Positions 12,835 to 23,423 of a stretch of 64,000 nucleotides of DNA are shown here, piece by piece. Location: the NCBI GenBank assembly GCA_018287875.1, contig JAGVVL010000015.1:1550001-1614000 (forward strand), written 5' to 3'. Position 1 is the stretch's first letter, and each line of letters opens with the position of its first letter. The notes beneath the pieces are model-generated. The model did not search any database, was not told the DNA's origin, and worked only from the letters and a program-made list of their open reading frames with translations. This stretch comes from Nigrospora sphaerica (Eukaryota; Ascomycota; Sordariomycetes; Amphisphaeriales; Apiosporaceae). The position numbers were made by a program, and so were the translations under genes.

Positions 12835-13966
12835 GGCGATCAGTGGTTCAAGGCTCGGGGGAGGTATTAGGCAGCACTACTTTGTTTCGAAGACCGCTTT
12901 GGGTTGCGTAAAGGCGAGTCGACGCGCTCTTATAAAGCTGAGCGTGCCGTCTCCCTGGATACCGGCAACCGGAAGTCGTATCCCGATCCCCTCGATTTTC
13001 GGCAGAAGTCCGGCTCGGGCCGGCGGTTAGTGGCAGCCTTCACGGCCCCCGCGGCCCGTGGCCCCAGGGTGGACGTTCCTCGCCGTCGCCTTAAAGATGG
13101 AGGGCTAGGTACATAAGTAACCCTCGCAGTATGTAGATACTTACCCCGATACGTATGCGGGGGCTGAGCTCACGAGCACGGGACGGCGGGCAGAAGGGGC
13201 GTCCCATTCTGGCTTGCATCATCGGCTTGCGAAAGGTCGCTATAGCGGACGGGCAGTCATCCCCGCGGTTGAAGGGACTCCCTGGATATGTGGCAATGAT
13301 CTACATATTTAACCAAGCACTGCCCTGGGTATAACAAGTTGAGCACGCAGTCAAGTTACATGGGTATGCAGAGGTGGCCATGTTTCTCCCCCAGCCAGGA
13401 CGCAGTCTCGCCTCGAAGCTAGGTACCCCAAGTACATACTTGCCGAGGTACCTCATGTAGGTACGGATAGTGAAAGCAAGGGAGAGAATGAATCACCTCG
13501 CAGAGCCGTCTGTTCTTTCCTCGCTCGTCGTCGTCAGCGTTCCATGCATCTTCTACGGAGGCGAAAAGGGGCTAAAGCGATAGCTACAAAGAGAACCAAC
13601 CGATGCACAATAATCGGATACGACAATAGCCAGCGCAGGCAGGGCTGCTGTCCAGACCGGGCGTGCCTTTGGTTCTGCAGTTGATAGCTCGCCAGCCCCC
13701 CCCGCACGCGGTTTTCCCCACCGTGTGATAGTCGTCCGGATACGGCTACGCGGCGGCGCACCGACCAATGATACGGCAAAGACGTACTTACGTACAGGCA
13801 CTCTTCGTCAGCCCGTCTTGACCCATTTCCAGATTGCCAGATAGGTCACAGCCCAGGCCCTCCTAACGTCATTGTCGCGACCTTTACTCACGAGTAAATC
13901 ATCGTCGAATCCCCATCCACCGACACCGCTACCACCCACTGCCGCCCTCACTGCTATGACGTCGCC
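12835..13966. promoter_or_regulatory. Divergent promoter region, MFS / HID1
   Basis: About 1.1 kb between the minus-strand MFS start and the plus-strand HID1 start. It contains clustered TAGGTACC/GTAGGTAC motifs at 13421-13463 and no supported ORF. Both promoters should lie here. No specific factor site can be named with confidence. Confidence 0.5.
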
Positions 13967-16847
13967 ATGGGCGCCAGCGACTCCAAGTTAGTGTTCAAGA
14001 AGGGCATCTTCCGCCTGTCGGAAGAGCGACACATCCGTGCCGACGACGCCTACTGGACTTCGGTACGCCCTGACCTGGCCTCGCCTCGCCTCCCCCAAGC
14101 CCCGTCTCTGACTTGTCGTGGCCTAGTTCTGGGAGCTCCCTGAATCCTCCGAGGACATCTTCAGTCTCTTCGCGCCCGCCGACATCCGCCGGACCCGCGA
14201 CAATGCCCTCGAGAACCTGGAAACCCTGATACTCGCCGTCACCTCGCGCCTGTTCGTCCTGCGCCACCACCCCTCGTTTCCCGATCCCGAGCTGGCCCCC
14301 GAGCGGGACGCGTTGAATTGCATCCGCGTCCTGACCCGCATCCTGCCCTACCTATACGAGCTCGAGACCCTCCAGGACTGGGAGGATACCTTCTTCTGGG
14401 GAACGCGCCGGAAGCGCACGAGGCGCTCCGCCATCGCGAATGAGGTCCTTTTCGACGAATCGCAGGGCGACGACGCCAACGAAGGCGCCGAGGCGAAACC
14501 GCCGACGGTCGAGTACGAGGACGCGAAGCCGCTCGCCGAGGAGCTGATCGATACCCTCATCGACCTCCTGTTCTTCTCAGATCTCACAGTACCGAAACAG
14601 CCCCATGGCAAGCCCAAGGTCACCTACGCCATCTGGCAAAGCGGCGTCGGCTGCAACGCGGCCGTCCCGACGACCAAGGAGCACGAGAGCAACCGTTGCG
14701 AGGTCCTACGGCTCCTCCTGGTCCTGGCCGGCCAGAGCATGTATCTCTCCCCCAGCGTGCTGCCGGCCAAGGGTGCCCGGGCCTTGACTTACATCTGCTC
14801 CTGTCCGGACAAGCAGGTGGTGCTGTCGGTTCTGTGTTCGCTCCTGAACACGGTGCGTTTCACCTCTTACCTCCTTTTGCCCTCCCCCTCCCGCATGCTG
14901 ATTCTTGGCCGCAGACACTCAAGTACAACCCGGCGAGCTGGCGGGTCCCGTACAATGCGCTCTCCTTCAAAGACCCCAAGGAAATCCTGGTGACGTACAC
15001 CTTACAGTTCCTGCTAGTGACCCTACTGTATCCCATACCCGAAACGACGCCGGGGTCGCCGACCAAGAACTATTACCGCCACTTCCTGGGCAGACTCCAC
15101 CGGCCCCAGGACTTCCAGTTCATCGTTGACGGCATGACGCGGATCCTGAACCAACCCTTCCAGGCCAATACTTCCTATATTCCCGGCACGCAGGCCACCA
15201 CCAAGTTCTCGCCCGAGATCATTATGCTCTTTTGGGAAACCACGCAGTGCAACAAAAGATTCCGATCCTATATGATTGACACTGAGCGCGCGCACGATTT
15301 TATCATCTTGATCCTCTACTACGCCACCGAGTACAAGTCGGATGCCTCGAAGCAGGGGGTGGTCCGGATGTGCGCATTCTTATTGCAGACTCTCAGCGTC
15401 GAACCCAAGTTTGGCATGCATCTCAACAAGACTTTTGACGGGCAGGAGACGTTACCGGTGGTTATCAGGATCCCCGGGTTCCGGGGGACCTATGCCGACT
15501 TTCTGATTCAGGTACGTACCGCCCACGTCCTGGGGTTAAGGGTGCCCCGTGGCTGACACGCACGCAGTCGATCTACAACCTGATCACCACAAGCCAAGGA
15601 AAGCTCTCGGCCATCTACCCGGCCCTGTTGGCCGTTATCAACAACATATCTGCCTATCTCGAGGGCATAAACGGCGCGACTAGCTCCAGACTCCTGCAGC
15701 TCTTCCAGTCGATGTCTTCGCCCTCATTCCTTCTGGCGAACGATTCCAACCACGACCTGCTCAGGTCTCTGTTGGAATCATTAAACGCCATTATAGAGCA
15801 CCAGTACAAGAGTGAGTCGTCTGTGTCCCGATCCCAGAACCGCCGTTACTCACGCAGTCAGAAAACCCACATTTCGTCTACACGATACTCAAACACAAGA
15901 AACGGTTTGAGGCTCTGCGGTCGTTCACACTTGAGAGCGGACAGGAAGAGATCGAACGGCGGCATCGCCAACGCAAAGAGTCGGGGCAACCGCTCGACCC
16001 GCTTGATCTGAGCTTGAGAAGCTCAGTGGATAGTATTAGGAGTCCCACGACAGCACAGCCTAAAACACCGACCCTGAGCGACGTACCCGAGGAGGACGGA
16101 ACGTTTGCCATAGGCGACGATGACGAAAGCGACGACGAGGACGACGAACGCCCCACGCCGGCACAGTCAAGTCCCGGTGAGACGCCGTCGCGGCCATCCT
16201 CGGTTGTCGACCCGGACGACGCGGTGCCCACGCAGCTCAGGGGCATGTCGGAGAAGGCGCGCGGCAAGATGCCGGCCGGCACGCCCGCGTTCTCCCGACA
16301 GAACAGTATCACGAGCCTCGGCGGCTTCTCTGCCCACTCGGCGGCGGGCCAGTCCATTCCCGGCGGCTTTGAGCCGTCGGCCCACTGGATCGAGAGTTGG
16401 CTGCCAGAGCTGCCGCTCCACGCCATCCTCACCATGGTCCAACAGCTGACGGCGCTCATGAAGCGCCAAGGTCTGACATTAGACACGCCCTCGCCTGCCA
16501 CCATGAAGGCCATCCGCGACGCCGACCTGGTGGGCATCGACCCTTCGCCCGTCCGCGTCCACTCGTTTGAGTGGTCACCACTGGCTCTGGGCTGGTACGA
16601 GTCCCTGGTCTGGAGCTTCGTCTTTGCGAGCGAGATGCAAATCACGCGGGGCACCATGGGAATCTGGAACGGCACGGCCATCAAGCTGTTCAGGGTACAG
16701 GAAACGGCGGCTTCCGGTCCTTCGCTGACTAGCCCTCGGGGCGCCGTCGACGCGGTCGGCGACTCGATCGTGTCACGCATCGGGTCCCTCAACTTGCGCG
16801 GCAGCGCGGCACCCGGTGGCAATACCACGCCGCCGCCCCAGAGATAA
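13967..16847 (+). CDS. HID1: HID1 family protein (Golgi/secretory traffic)
   Basis: Homologue of the HID-1/dymeclin-like family, peripheral Golgi proteins needed for secretory cargo sorting. 882 aa in five exons: 13967-14062, 14127-14852, 14915-15511, 15568-15811, 15862-16847, all GT-AG with continuous frame. The N-terminus MGASDSKLVF fits the N-myristoylation consensus (Gly2, Ser6), as known for HID1, and is a strong reason for this start. Conserved helical blocks include YWTSFWELPESSEDIF, NCIRVLTRILPYLYE, the segment beginning SWRVPYN, and FETTQ-like FWETTQCNKRF. The last exon has a disordered Ser/Pro/Asp-rich insert at roughly residues 605-700, followed by WIESWLPELPLHAIL and WYESLVWSFVF, which close the conserved C-terminal region. 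It is longer than animal HID1 (about 790 aa), mainly through this insert. It converges with the next gene, leaving only about 280 bp between stop codons. Confidence 0.92.
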
Positions 16848-17123
16848 GGGGGCGGACCCAAGTCGAGGTGCTCAAGTTGGATGCATCAGCCATACGCTTC
16901 GTTCGATCTCGCCGTGGAGCGCTCTCGTTTCCGGTTCCCCCGAGTGGGGGGTGGGAAGGCATTTTGGCGTTGGCCGGGGCTTTGCTATTGGGGTTCGAAG
17001 GAGTGGGATTCCTCGTATTATAATTATAATGCAATGACTGATGTGCTTGATCGGCCGCCGACGCCTCTCCCTGTCTCTCCCGTTCTCTCTTCTCCGCCGC
17101 CCGAGCCATTTCGCCTCGAGCCA

Positions 17124-18421
17124 TTATGGCGTTGCCGGCTCCGCGGCCGGTTCCTTGGGGGCCGAGGACGAGCCATTGGTGCTCGCCTGCCACGCGACGA
17201 GTTTCCTGCGCAGGGGCGCCATCCCCCACATGTGCTCGATGATGGCGTCGTTGATGGCGTCCCAGCCGAAGCGGCAGGCGGCCCAGGTGCTCGTGGCCAT
17301 GGAGCCGACCCACAGCGTGGGCGAGGAGAGCGGGCGCAGGGCGTGGGCGACGACGCGGCGCGCGTAGTCGTCGGGCGAGCAGCCGCGCTGGGCCTCGCGC
17401 GCGCTCGCGCCGGCGACGTCGCGCTCGATGTCGGCCGCCAGCGGCGCGTAGATGCTGCCGGCGGGCAGCTTTTGTTTTTCACCATGCCGGGTCAGTAATT
17501 TGGCCCGAAGAAGGAGGGCTCGGGAGGGGAGAGTATGGGTCGGAAAGTAGAAGGGGGGGGGGGAACGCGCGGGGCAAGCAAGAAGAGCGGAGAGGTGGGA
17601 AGGAGGTGGAGGCTTACCGTCTGCCCGCGCGCGTTGTTGTAGAACTGCGTCGCCACGCCCCCCGTCACCACGTGCAGCACCTCGATGCCCAGCGGTCGCA
17701 GCTCGAGCCGCAGCGTGTCGCTGAGCGAGGCGAGCGCGCCCTTGGTCGCGTTGTCTGGCGGTATCCGGCGAGATCAGCGAACGGGGCGCCAAGGGCGCAC
17801 ACCGGGGGGGGGGGGGGGGAGCGGGAACGGTGGAAACCTACAGGCGCCCTGCCAGGGCACGGGCTGCTTGCCGGCGACGCTGCCGATGTTGACAATGCGG
17901 GGAGGGGGGGCGCCGGGGCGGGCGGCGGCGGTGATGAGCAGGGGGGCGAAGGCCTGGGTGACGGCGAGGAGGCCCCAGAGGTTGACTTCGAAGAGGCGGC
18001 GGGCCTCGGCGAGGTCGACGTCGAGGAGGGGCGCCTGGTAGCCGCCGCCGGCGTTGTTGACGAGGAGGTGGAGGCCGGCGCCGCCCGTGCGGTGTTCCAC
18101 TTCGGCAGCGCACGCGCGCACCGACGCCTCATCGGCCACGTCGAGCGCCAGAGTCTCGACGCCAAGCCCGTCGCGCAGCCGCGCCGCCCGGTCCGGCGCC
18201 CGCGCCGTCGCGAACACCCGGCACCCCTGCCGGTGGAACTCCTGAGCCAGCGCGAACCCGAGGCCGCCTTCACTACATCCTGTGTGTGACACGCGCGCGC
18301 GTGCGTCAGTTCCCCCCGGGGCGGAAGGGTGGTAGAAGGAGGCGGAGCCCAGGCGGCCTGCGCGGTAGCGGGTCTACGTACCTGTGATGAGCACCGTTCT
18401 CTTCTCCGTACTGGCGCTCAT
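17124..18421 (-). CDS. Short-chain dehydrogenase/reductase, AYR1-like
   Basis: Classical SDR, 319 aa, four exons: 18421-18382, 18279-17842, 17754-17618, 17468-17124. TGCSEGGLG (residues 13-21) is the cofactor loop, NNAGG begins at residue 88, and Asn113, Ser147, Tyr160 and Lys164 form the catalytic tetrad. The Tyr160 codon is split by the second intron (T|AC). The sequence around the active site, PWQGAYNATKGAL followed by LRLELRPLGI, is typical of fungal NADPH-dependent 1-acyldihydroxyacetone-phosphate reductases (yeast Ayr1), which act in ether-lipid and glycerolipid synthesis at ER and lipid droplets. A C-terminal hydrophobic stretch near residues 260-290 (LWVGSMATSTWAACRF) could anchor it to membranes. 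The first exon is only 40 nt. Intron 2 contains a G16 run (17804-17819). The exact substrate is an inference from family resemblance. Confidence 0.87.
17804..17819 (+). repeat. G16 homopolymer inside an intron
   Basis: Sixteen consecutive G on the plus strand (C on the transcribed sense strand), within intron 2 (17755-17841) of the AYR1-like gene. It lies toward the donor end of an 87-nt intron, about 20 nt from the splice site. Confidence 0.9.
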
Positions 18422-20865
18422 GGTTGCCGGCTGGGGAGTCTGTTCTGACGACGGACCGCGGTAGTTTTCCCTTTTCGCAAAGCATGCCGGAACGGCCGAA
18501 AAACTCAGACGGAACGTATGCTATTTCTTCCTCCGGACGCACCGCGGGCTACCGACTGGTTCTCTGCTCGCGGGCTACCGACTGGTTTTCTGCCCGCGAG
18601 CTAGTCTGGCTAGCATTCATCTGTCTCCTGAAAGGGCTAGGCTTCGTTGGGCGATAAAGACGCCGTCGAGGTCCGGCCTCTCCAAGACAAATCCGCTTTC
18701 GCTTTTCAGCTTCCGGCAAGTTCCTGACGATCCGGGCCCGGGTCAGGCCCGACGGGGGAAGGGGCACCTGCCGCGGTACACGTTGCCGTTGCCCCATGCG
18801 GCACAGCCTGCGCTCTCTTCTGCCTCTTTTGGGGAAGGGATGCGCCAGGAGTGGTGGGTTTGTGCAGCCCTTTTTGGGCAGCACTTCGACCACCGGCCTT
18901 AGGCGATAGATACCATGTTGGCGAGGTGCTTAATTAAGTTGTCCTCGCGTCGGCGGGGTCAAGGGCCAGACCCCGCCAGGGCCAGAGGCACTGTTGTGCG
19001 CGCGCGCGCGTAGACAGAGATGCCTGTGGGTGTCCCCGTCCCTACATCGTGACGACCGTCACGACCGTTAGGGGTTGAAGCAGCGGCGGCACTTGGTCTT
19101 TTGGGTGGGCCCGCGTCTCTTGCACGTAAAACAAATTGATAGGCATGTCTTCATTGCAACTCTTGTTGACGCGTGGATCCGGGGACATGAGGCCAAGAGG
19201 GAATCTTAGTCACGCACGTGCTGCTGCCCAGCTCCGTTGGTCCGCTCTTCCGTCCCAAGGCTCATTTCATGACCAAGGAAAGAGCCTGGCCATTCCCACC
19301 CCAGGTGGTGTCCTCTGCCGTGATGGAGTCCACGTCCGAAGAGGGTCTGCTACCCATTGGATCGCCTAGGGCTGCCAGGGGCCATTTCAAGTGGAGGTGG
19401 GATCCATGGGCAGGGTGGTGTTTGTTGGGTCTCGTCCCTGTAGCTGAGTTTGAGTATCCACGCCAGCAACTTGATTCTTTCGTCGGGCGCTCCGGGTGGA
19501 CTGCGACATGTGTAATAGTAGTGGCAGTAGCAGTCGGGATGGTGGGAGAGACGGCGCATCTTGAACGCTTGAATTTCCCGGAACGGCACTTTCACCTCAG
19601 GGTGCAAGTCAATGGCCGTCTACAAACAAATCGTTGGCGGCGTCCCACGAAGTTGGATCGAGCTCGGCATGATGTTTGCGAACGTCCATCGCCAAACATG
19701 GCATTTTGGTTGCTAGGCGGGTTGGTTGAAACGGTTCATTCCATTGGTCCGTTCCATCCCTTTGGCATGTCTGTTATGGATGTTGGGGGTCCAACAAGTC
19801 CCGTTTTGCTGTATGGGAAACCATCAAGGCCATCCAGCTTTCCAGTGGACCCTTCGAGCGATGTGGAACCCGGTCCGTGGCCCAGAAATTGGAAGGGGGT
19901 AGGGGCCGAGAAAGGTCAGTTTTCCTCGCAGCAGCGATACATAAGTATGCTGTCGCTCCGCGCCCAGTTGGCAGCCAGGCAGCACAGGCGGTCACGGTGT
20001 CTCGGTACGGAGTCCAGGTTTCTACCTCGTAGGGTCGCTCAATACACACTGCGGACCCTGTCGGCCCGCGCGGGCCCATCGGTGACCATGGGCGAACCAG
20101 GTCGGGCTGCAGGAGGGGAGGAGATGCGGTGTGTGTGTACTTTACGTTGTACCGTGTACGGGGTAGAAGTGGAAGTTGCCGGCTACCCTTCTCGGACGTT
20201 GCGAAGGGGCAGGCACTTGCGACAGACCTCAGGTCAGTCGGAGATCTCTCTCTCTCCTTCTGCCGCCGTGTTTCTCGCTTGCCGCTCGTGGGCCGCGCAC
20301 GAAACAAGTCGGATTCTCGTCGGACTCGTGGACCGATCTGACGGGAGGCCGAAGATCATCTCCGTGTGGCAGGGATGTCCCGTAGGCCTGTCCACGTAGG
20401 CAATGCCTATAGGTTGGCCCTGCTATGGCGCGTGCTGGTGCCCGGTTTGCCCACGCGCCACAGGTGTCAGATCCGGGCACGCACAGGGTCGAAGCCACAC
20501 TGGTCCCTTAATTTGCGTCGCCTCCGGGGGGTTGCGCTTACCGTTGCGTTCCAATCGTGGGCACCAGAAAAATCCCGCGCACCTCCCCCGCCCTTGCTGT
20601 GCTGGCCCGCGCCGTTTGTTATCCACACCCGGACCTCCCGCTTCCCTACGCCTTCCCTGTCCCGTGGCCATGGGGACGTGGGCATCGTCGTCTGCTTTGG
20701 CTATTAAGGCGGCTGGCCCGGTACCTTGATTGCCGTTGCTGCCTGTCCGTGTCTTCGTCTTCCTTTCTGTGCTGCAATTTATTGGGATTTGATTTTTGTT
20801 CCTCCCCTCCCCACCATCGTTTCGACCGCTTGCCGTGCCGAATCCCTTCCCACCGCTCCGCTAGA
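18422..20865. promoter_or_regulatory. Divergent intergenic region, AYR1-like / epoxide-hydrolase-like
   Basis: About 2.4 kb between two divergent genes. A plus-strand stop-free frame of 393 codons (19218-20399) crosses it but has no recognisable domain and no supporting codon bias, so I do not call it. A CG dinucleotide run lies near 18999-19010. The stretch 20740-20815, just before the plus-strand gene, is pyrimidine-rich and probably its core promoter or leader. Confidence 0.5.
20740..20815 (+). promoter_or_regulatory. Pyrimidine-rich putative core promoter/leader
   Basis: C/T-rich tract ending about 50 bp before the ATG at 20866. Filamentous-fungal promoters commonly carry such tracts around the transcription start. 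Assignment rests on position and composition only. Confidence 0.4.
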
Positions 20866-22918
20866 ATGGCCAGCGAGGCCGGAGTCGAGGTACCCGCCGT
20901 TGCGAGCCCTCCCAGCGACCATGGCGGCGATCCATCGGTACCGAGCGCCAAGGCTTCTTCTGTGCATGCTGCCGACCACGGGGACGAAGAAATCAAGCCA
21001 TATCAGCTGCGTGTAAGTTGAGACGAGCCGACGCGCCGACGCGCCGGTCGCCGCGCCTGCGCCTGCACCTGCGCCTGCACCCGCGCCTGTGCGCCGCAAT
21101 CGTCTCATGTGTCTTGTGGCTTACGCGTCCCTGATTCTGTAGTGCTCGTCCCGCTACCTCGAGTTGACCTCGCAAAAGCTGGAAATCGTGAGGTTACCTC
21201 ACGAGGGTTCTGAGCCTAGGTCTAGCGATTGTAAGTCGCATGCCCTCCGGCCTTCCCCGTCTCATCGTGCCAGCGATGAGAAACTCCCAGGCGCACATAG
21301 GCTAACCCCGAATGCTCTAGGGTGGGAACCCAAGACTGAGGTTGAGGAGTTGATAGACTTCTGGTAAGTATCCCTCCCCGGAAGCGTTCGCACACTCGGG
21401 GAAACTGACCGCTTCCGCAGGCTTGACCAATATTCATGGCGAGCTCAGGAGGAGAGGCTCAACGAGCTGCCCCAGTACCGTTCTGCTTTCCCAGTGCCCA
21501 GCTCCAATGCTGAAGCTGCGCCTGCGTCGGTTCGCGTGCACTTCCTACACTACCGCTCTGCGCACGCCGATGCCGTTCCGTTGTTGTTAATACCCCCTTT
21601 TCCCCTATCCAATCTGACGCTCGGGGACGTTGTTGATTCCCTCATCGAGCCTCCCCGGGACCAGCCCGAGGCACAAACGTTCCATGTTGTTATTCCCTCG
21701 CTGCCGGGCATAGGATTCAGCGACGCTTTCCCCAATAACACACCGCCCATCTCCACTACCGCCGCCATGTTCGATGGCTTGATGACGAGGCTTGGCTACC
21801 GCCACTATGTGGTCAGCAATACTGGCTCGGGCGTCGCGTCCCCCGCCGAGATCGACTGGAAACTAGCCCGTCACCTGGCCACCCACCATTCCGAGTCGTG
21901 CTTGGGAACGCATTTCATCTCGCCACCGTTAGCAAAGCCCAAATTCAAGGAGGCCCCTGGGGAGCGAGCAAGGTGGGCGGTTGCCAACTTGCTGAAACGG
22001 CCCATGCTGGGCTATGCGCGCGAAGACTTCTCGGCCCTGGCCCGGAGTCGGCCTGCCAAGTCAGCGAAATCCCAGGCCGCCCCGGTACCTTGCGGGTTGA
22101 ACCAACTCGCGGTCCAAGATCCCAATTCCTTAGCGTATGCGCTGTGCGACTCGCCCACGGGCGTGCTCGTCTTCGTTCTCAAAGCCTTGAGGCTTTGGGG
22201 CACCACTAAGGCCTTCACACCGACGGAGATTCTCAACTTTACGCACCTGGCCTGGCTCCCCGGCGTCGAGGCCACGCTTCGCTTCTGGGCGTACAGCGGG
22301 AAACACTTGGAACTCGCGGAGCCGAAAGCAGGCTCGCGACCGTATTGCGCCGTCACTGTGTTCCTCGGGGACGAGCCCGAGGGGGCCGAGGCCGGACAGG
22401 AGGCCGACGCGAGCGGCGACCACGCGCCCGAGGGCTACGCCTGCCCGACCTGGGCCAAGACGGCGTACCGCGTGCTGCACACCCAACGGGCGCCCGGCCG
22501 GGCCGGCCTCGTGGCCTGGGAGCGGCCCGGACTCATCGCTTCGGCAGTGCGGGGGCTGACGGCCGCGCTCCTGCAGCGGGACCCGCGGCTCCAGCCCCAT
22601 CCCCCGTCATCGTCGGCGTCGCGCGCCGCGCCGCACGCGCCCGCCCCCGGCAGCAACCCCGCGGGGACCCCGCACGCCGCGTACCCGGGCCCCGCCGACG
22701 GGGCGCCCGACGGCGGCCTCACCGCCGCCCCCGTCGAGATGGCCTCGGTCGATGGCATGCTGTCGCCCATCCCCGAGGAGCGGCGCGCGCAGCCCCTGCG
22801 CGAGAAGAGTGACGAGACGCGCGTCGCCTCCGAGTCCGAGGACCAGTTTTTGCGCAAGAAGAGCGACGAATTCTCCCCGCGCGTGAGCCCGGTGCAGCAG
22901 GCAGCACTCTCGAAATGA
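20866..22918 (+). CDS. Epoxide-hydrolase-fold protein lacking catalytic motifs
   Basis: 591 aa, four exons: 20866-21012, 21143-21230, 21321-21363, 21421-22918. Residues 40-110 match the epoxide hydrolase N-terminal domain (PYQLR, RYLELTSQKLEIVRLPHE, SDWWEPKTEVEELIDFWLDQYSWR). An alpha/beta-hydrolase core follows (VHFLHYRS, LPGIGFSD). Two motifs needed for catalysis in this family are absent. The HGxP oxyanion motif is replaced by IPPFP at residues 150-154. The Asp of the GGDWG nucleophile elbow is replaced in SNTGSG (225-230), which has no Asp. The C-terminal 100 or so residues are low-complexity, rich in Pro, Ala, Gly and Ser, ending with repeated (E/R)KSDE motifs. It is therefore probably not an active epoxide hydrolase; a binding or regulatory role is possible. 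Intron 1 contains CCTGCG/CACCTG hexamer repeats. No signal peptide is seen. It converges with the next gene. Confidence 0.85.
21052..21095 (+). repeat. GCGCCTGCACCT-type hexamer repeat in intron 1
   Basis: Six to seven imperfect hexamers alternating CGCCTG and CACCTG inside the first intron of the epoxide-hydrolase-like gene. Seen directly. Confidence 0.8.
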
Positions 22919-23423
22919 TACCATTTGTTTTTTTAAGGGGGCATACTTACGTACTTGACACCAAGCGTCTTTCTTTTCTTATATTCCCCCCAGGGCCGAA
23001 ATCAGCATAGAGAAGGGTACGATATGTGGAGCATAATGTCTATAGCCATTTCTTATACCCGTCAAGCGATTCATTTGTTTTGCTTTGCCTGGTCCGTCAT
23101 TTTCCCCGTCGCTTCTCTTGAACCTACTGTATAGGGTCTTCTCTCGCCTTGAGGACCGCGAGGCAACCAAATCCCCCATACTTCGGATTAATTTACAGGA
23201 TCTGACAAAATACTCCGTGCTCGACTCGTGAGCATGATTTCATTCCTGTTTCATTGCGTGACGCTTGCCGCAGGCACGGCCCATGAGTGAGTCTAGTGTG
23301 GGGGTTGGATAGGGGAACAAAACGAAGGCTTAATTGTTATTCACTTTAAAGCCCGGAACGGGCTACTGAGCCCGCGATCGGACTCGGTGCTATCTTACAT
23401 AACCGGAGGGGCGCTTGCTCGCG
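22919..23423. other. Convergent 3' region
   Basis: About 500 bp between two convergent stop codons. It is AT-richer than its surroundings and contains T-rich stretches just after the upstream stop. It should hold both polyadenylation regions. No ORF or repeat stands out. Confidence 0.5.

Noticed and set aside
16014..16847. Separate gene starting within the last exon of HID1
   Set aside because: It is in frame with and continuous with the upstream HID1 exons; the apparent start is a TTG inside the exon.
19218..20399. Plus-strand open frame of 393 codons between the AYR1-like and epoxide-hydrolase-like genes
   Set aside because: No recognisable domain, no splice or codon-bias support, and it covers a divergent promoter. 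Long chance ORFs are expected in GC-rich DNA.
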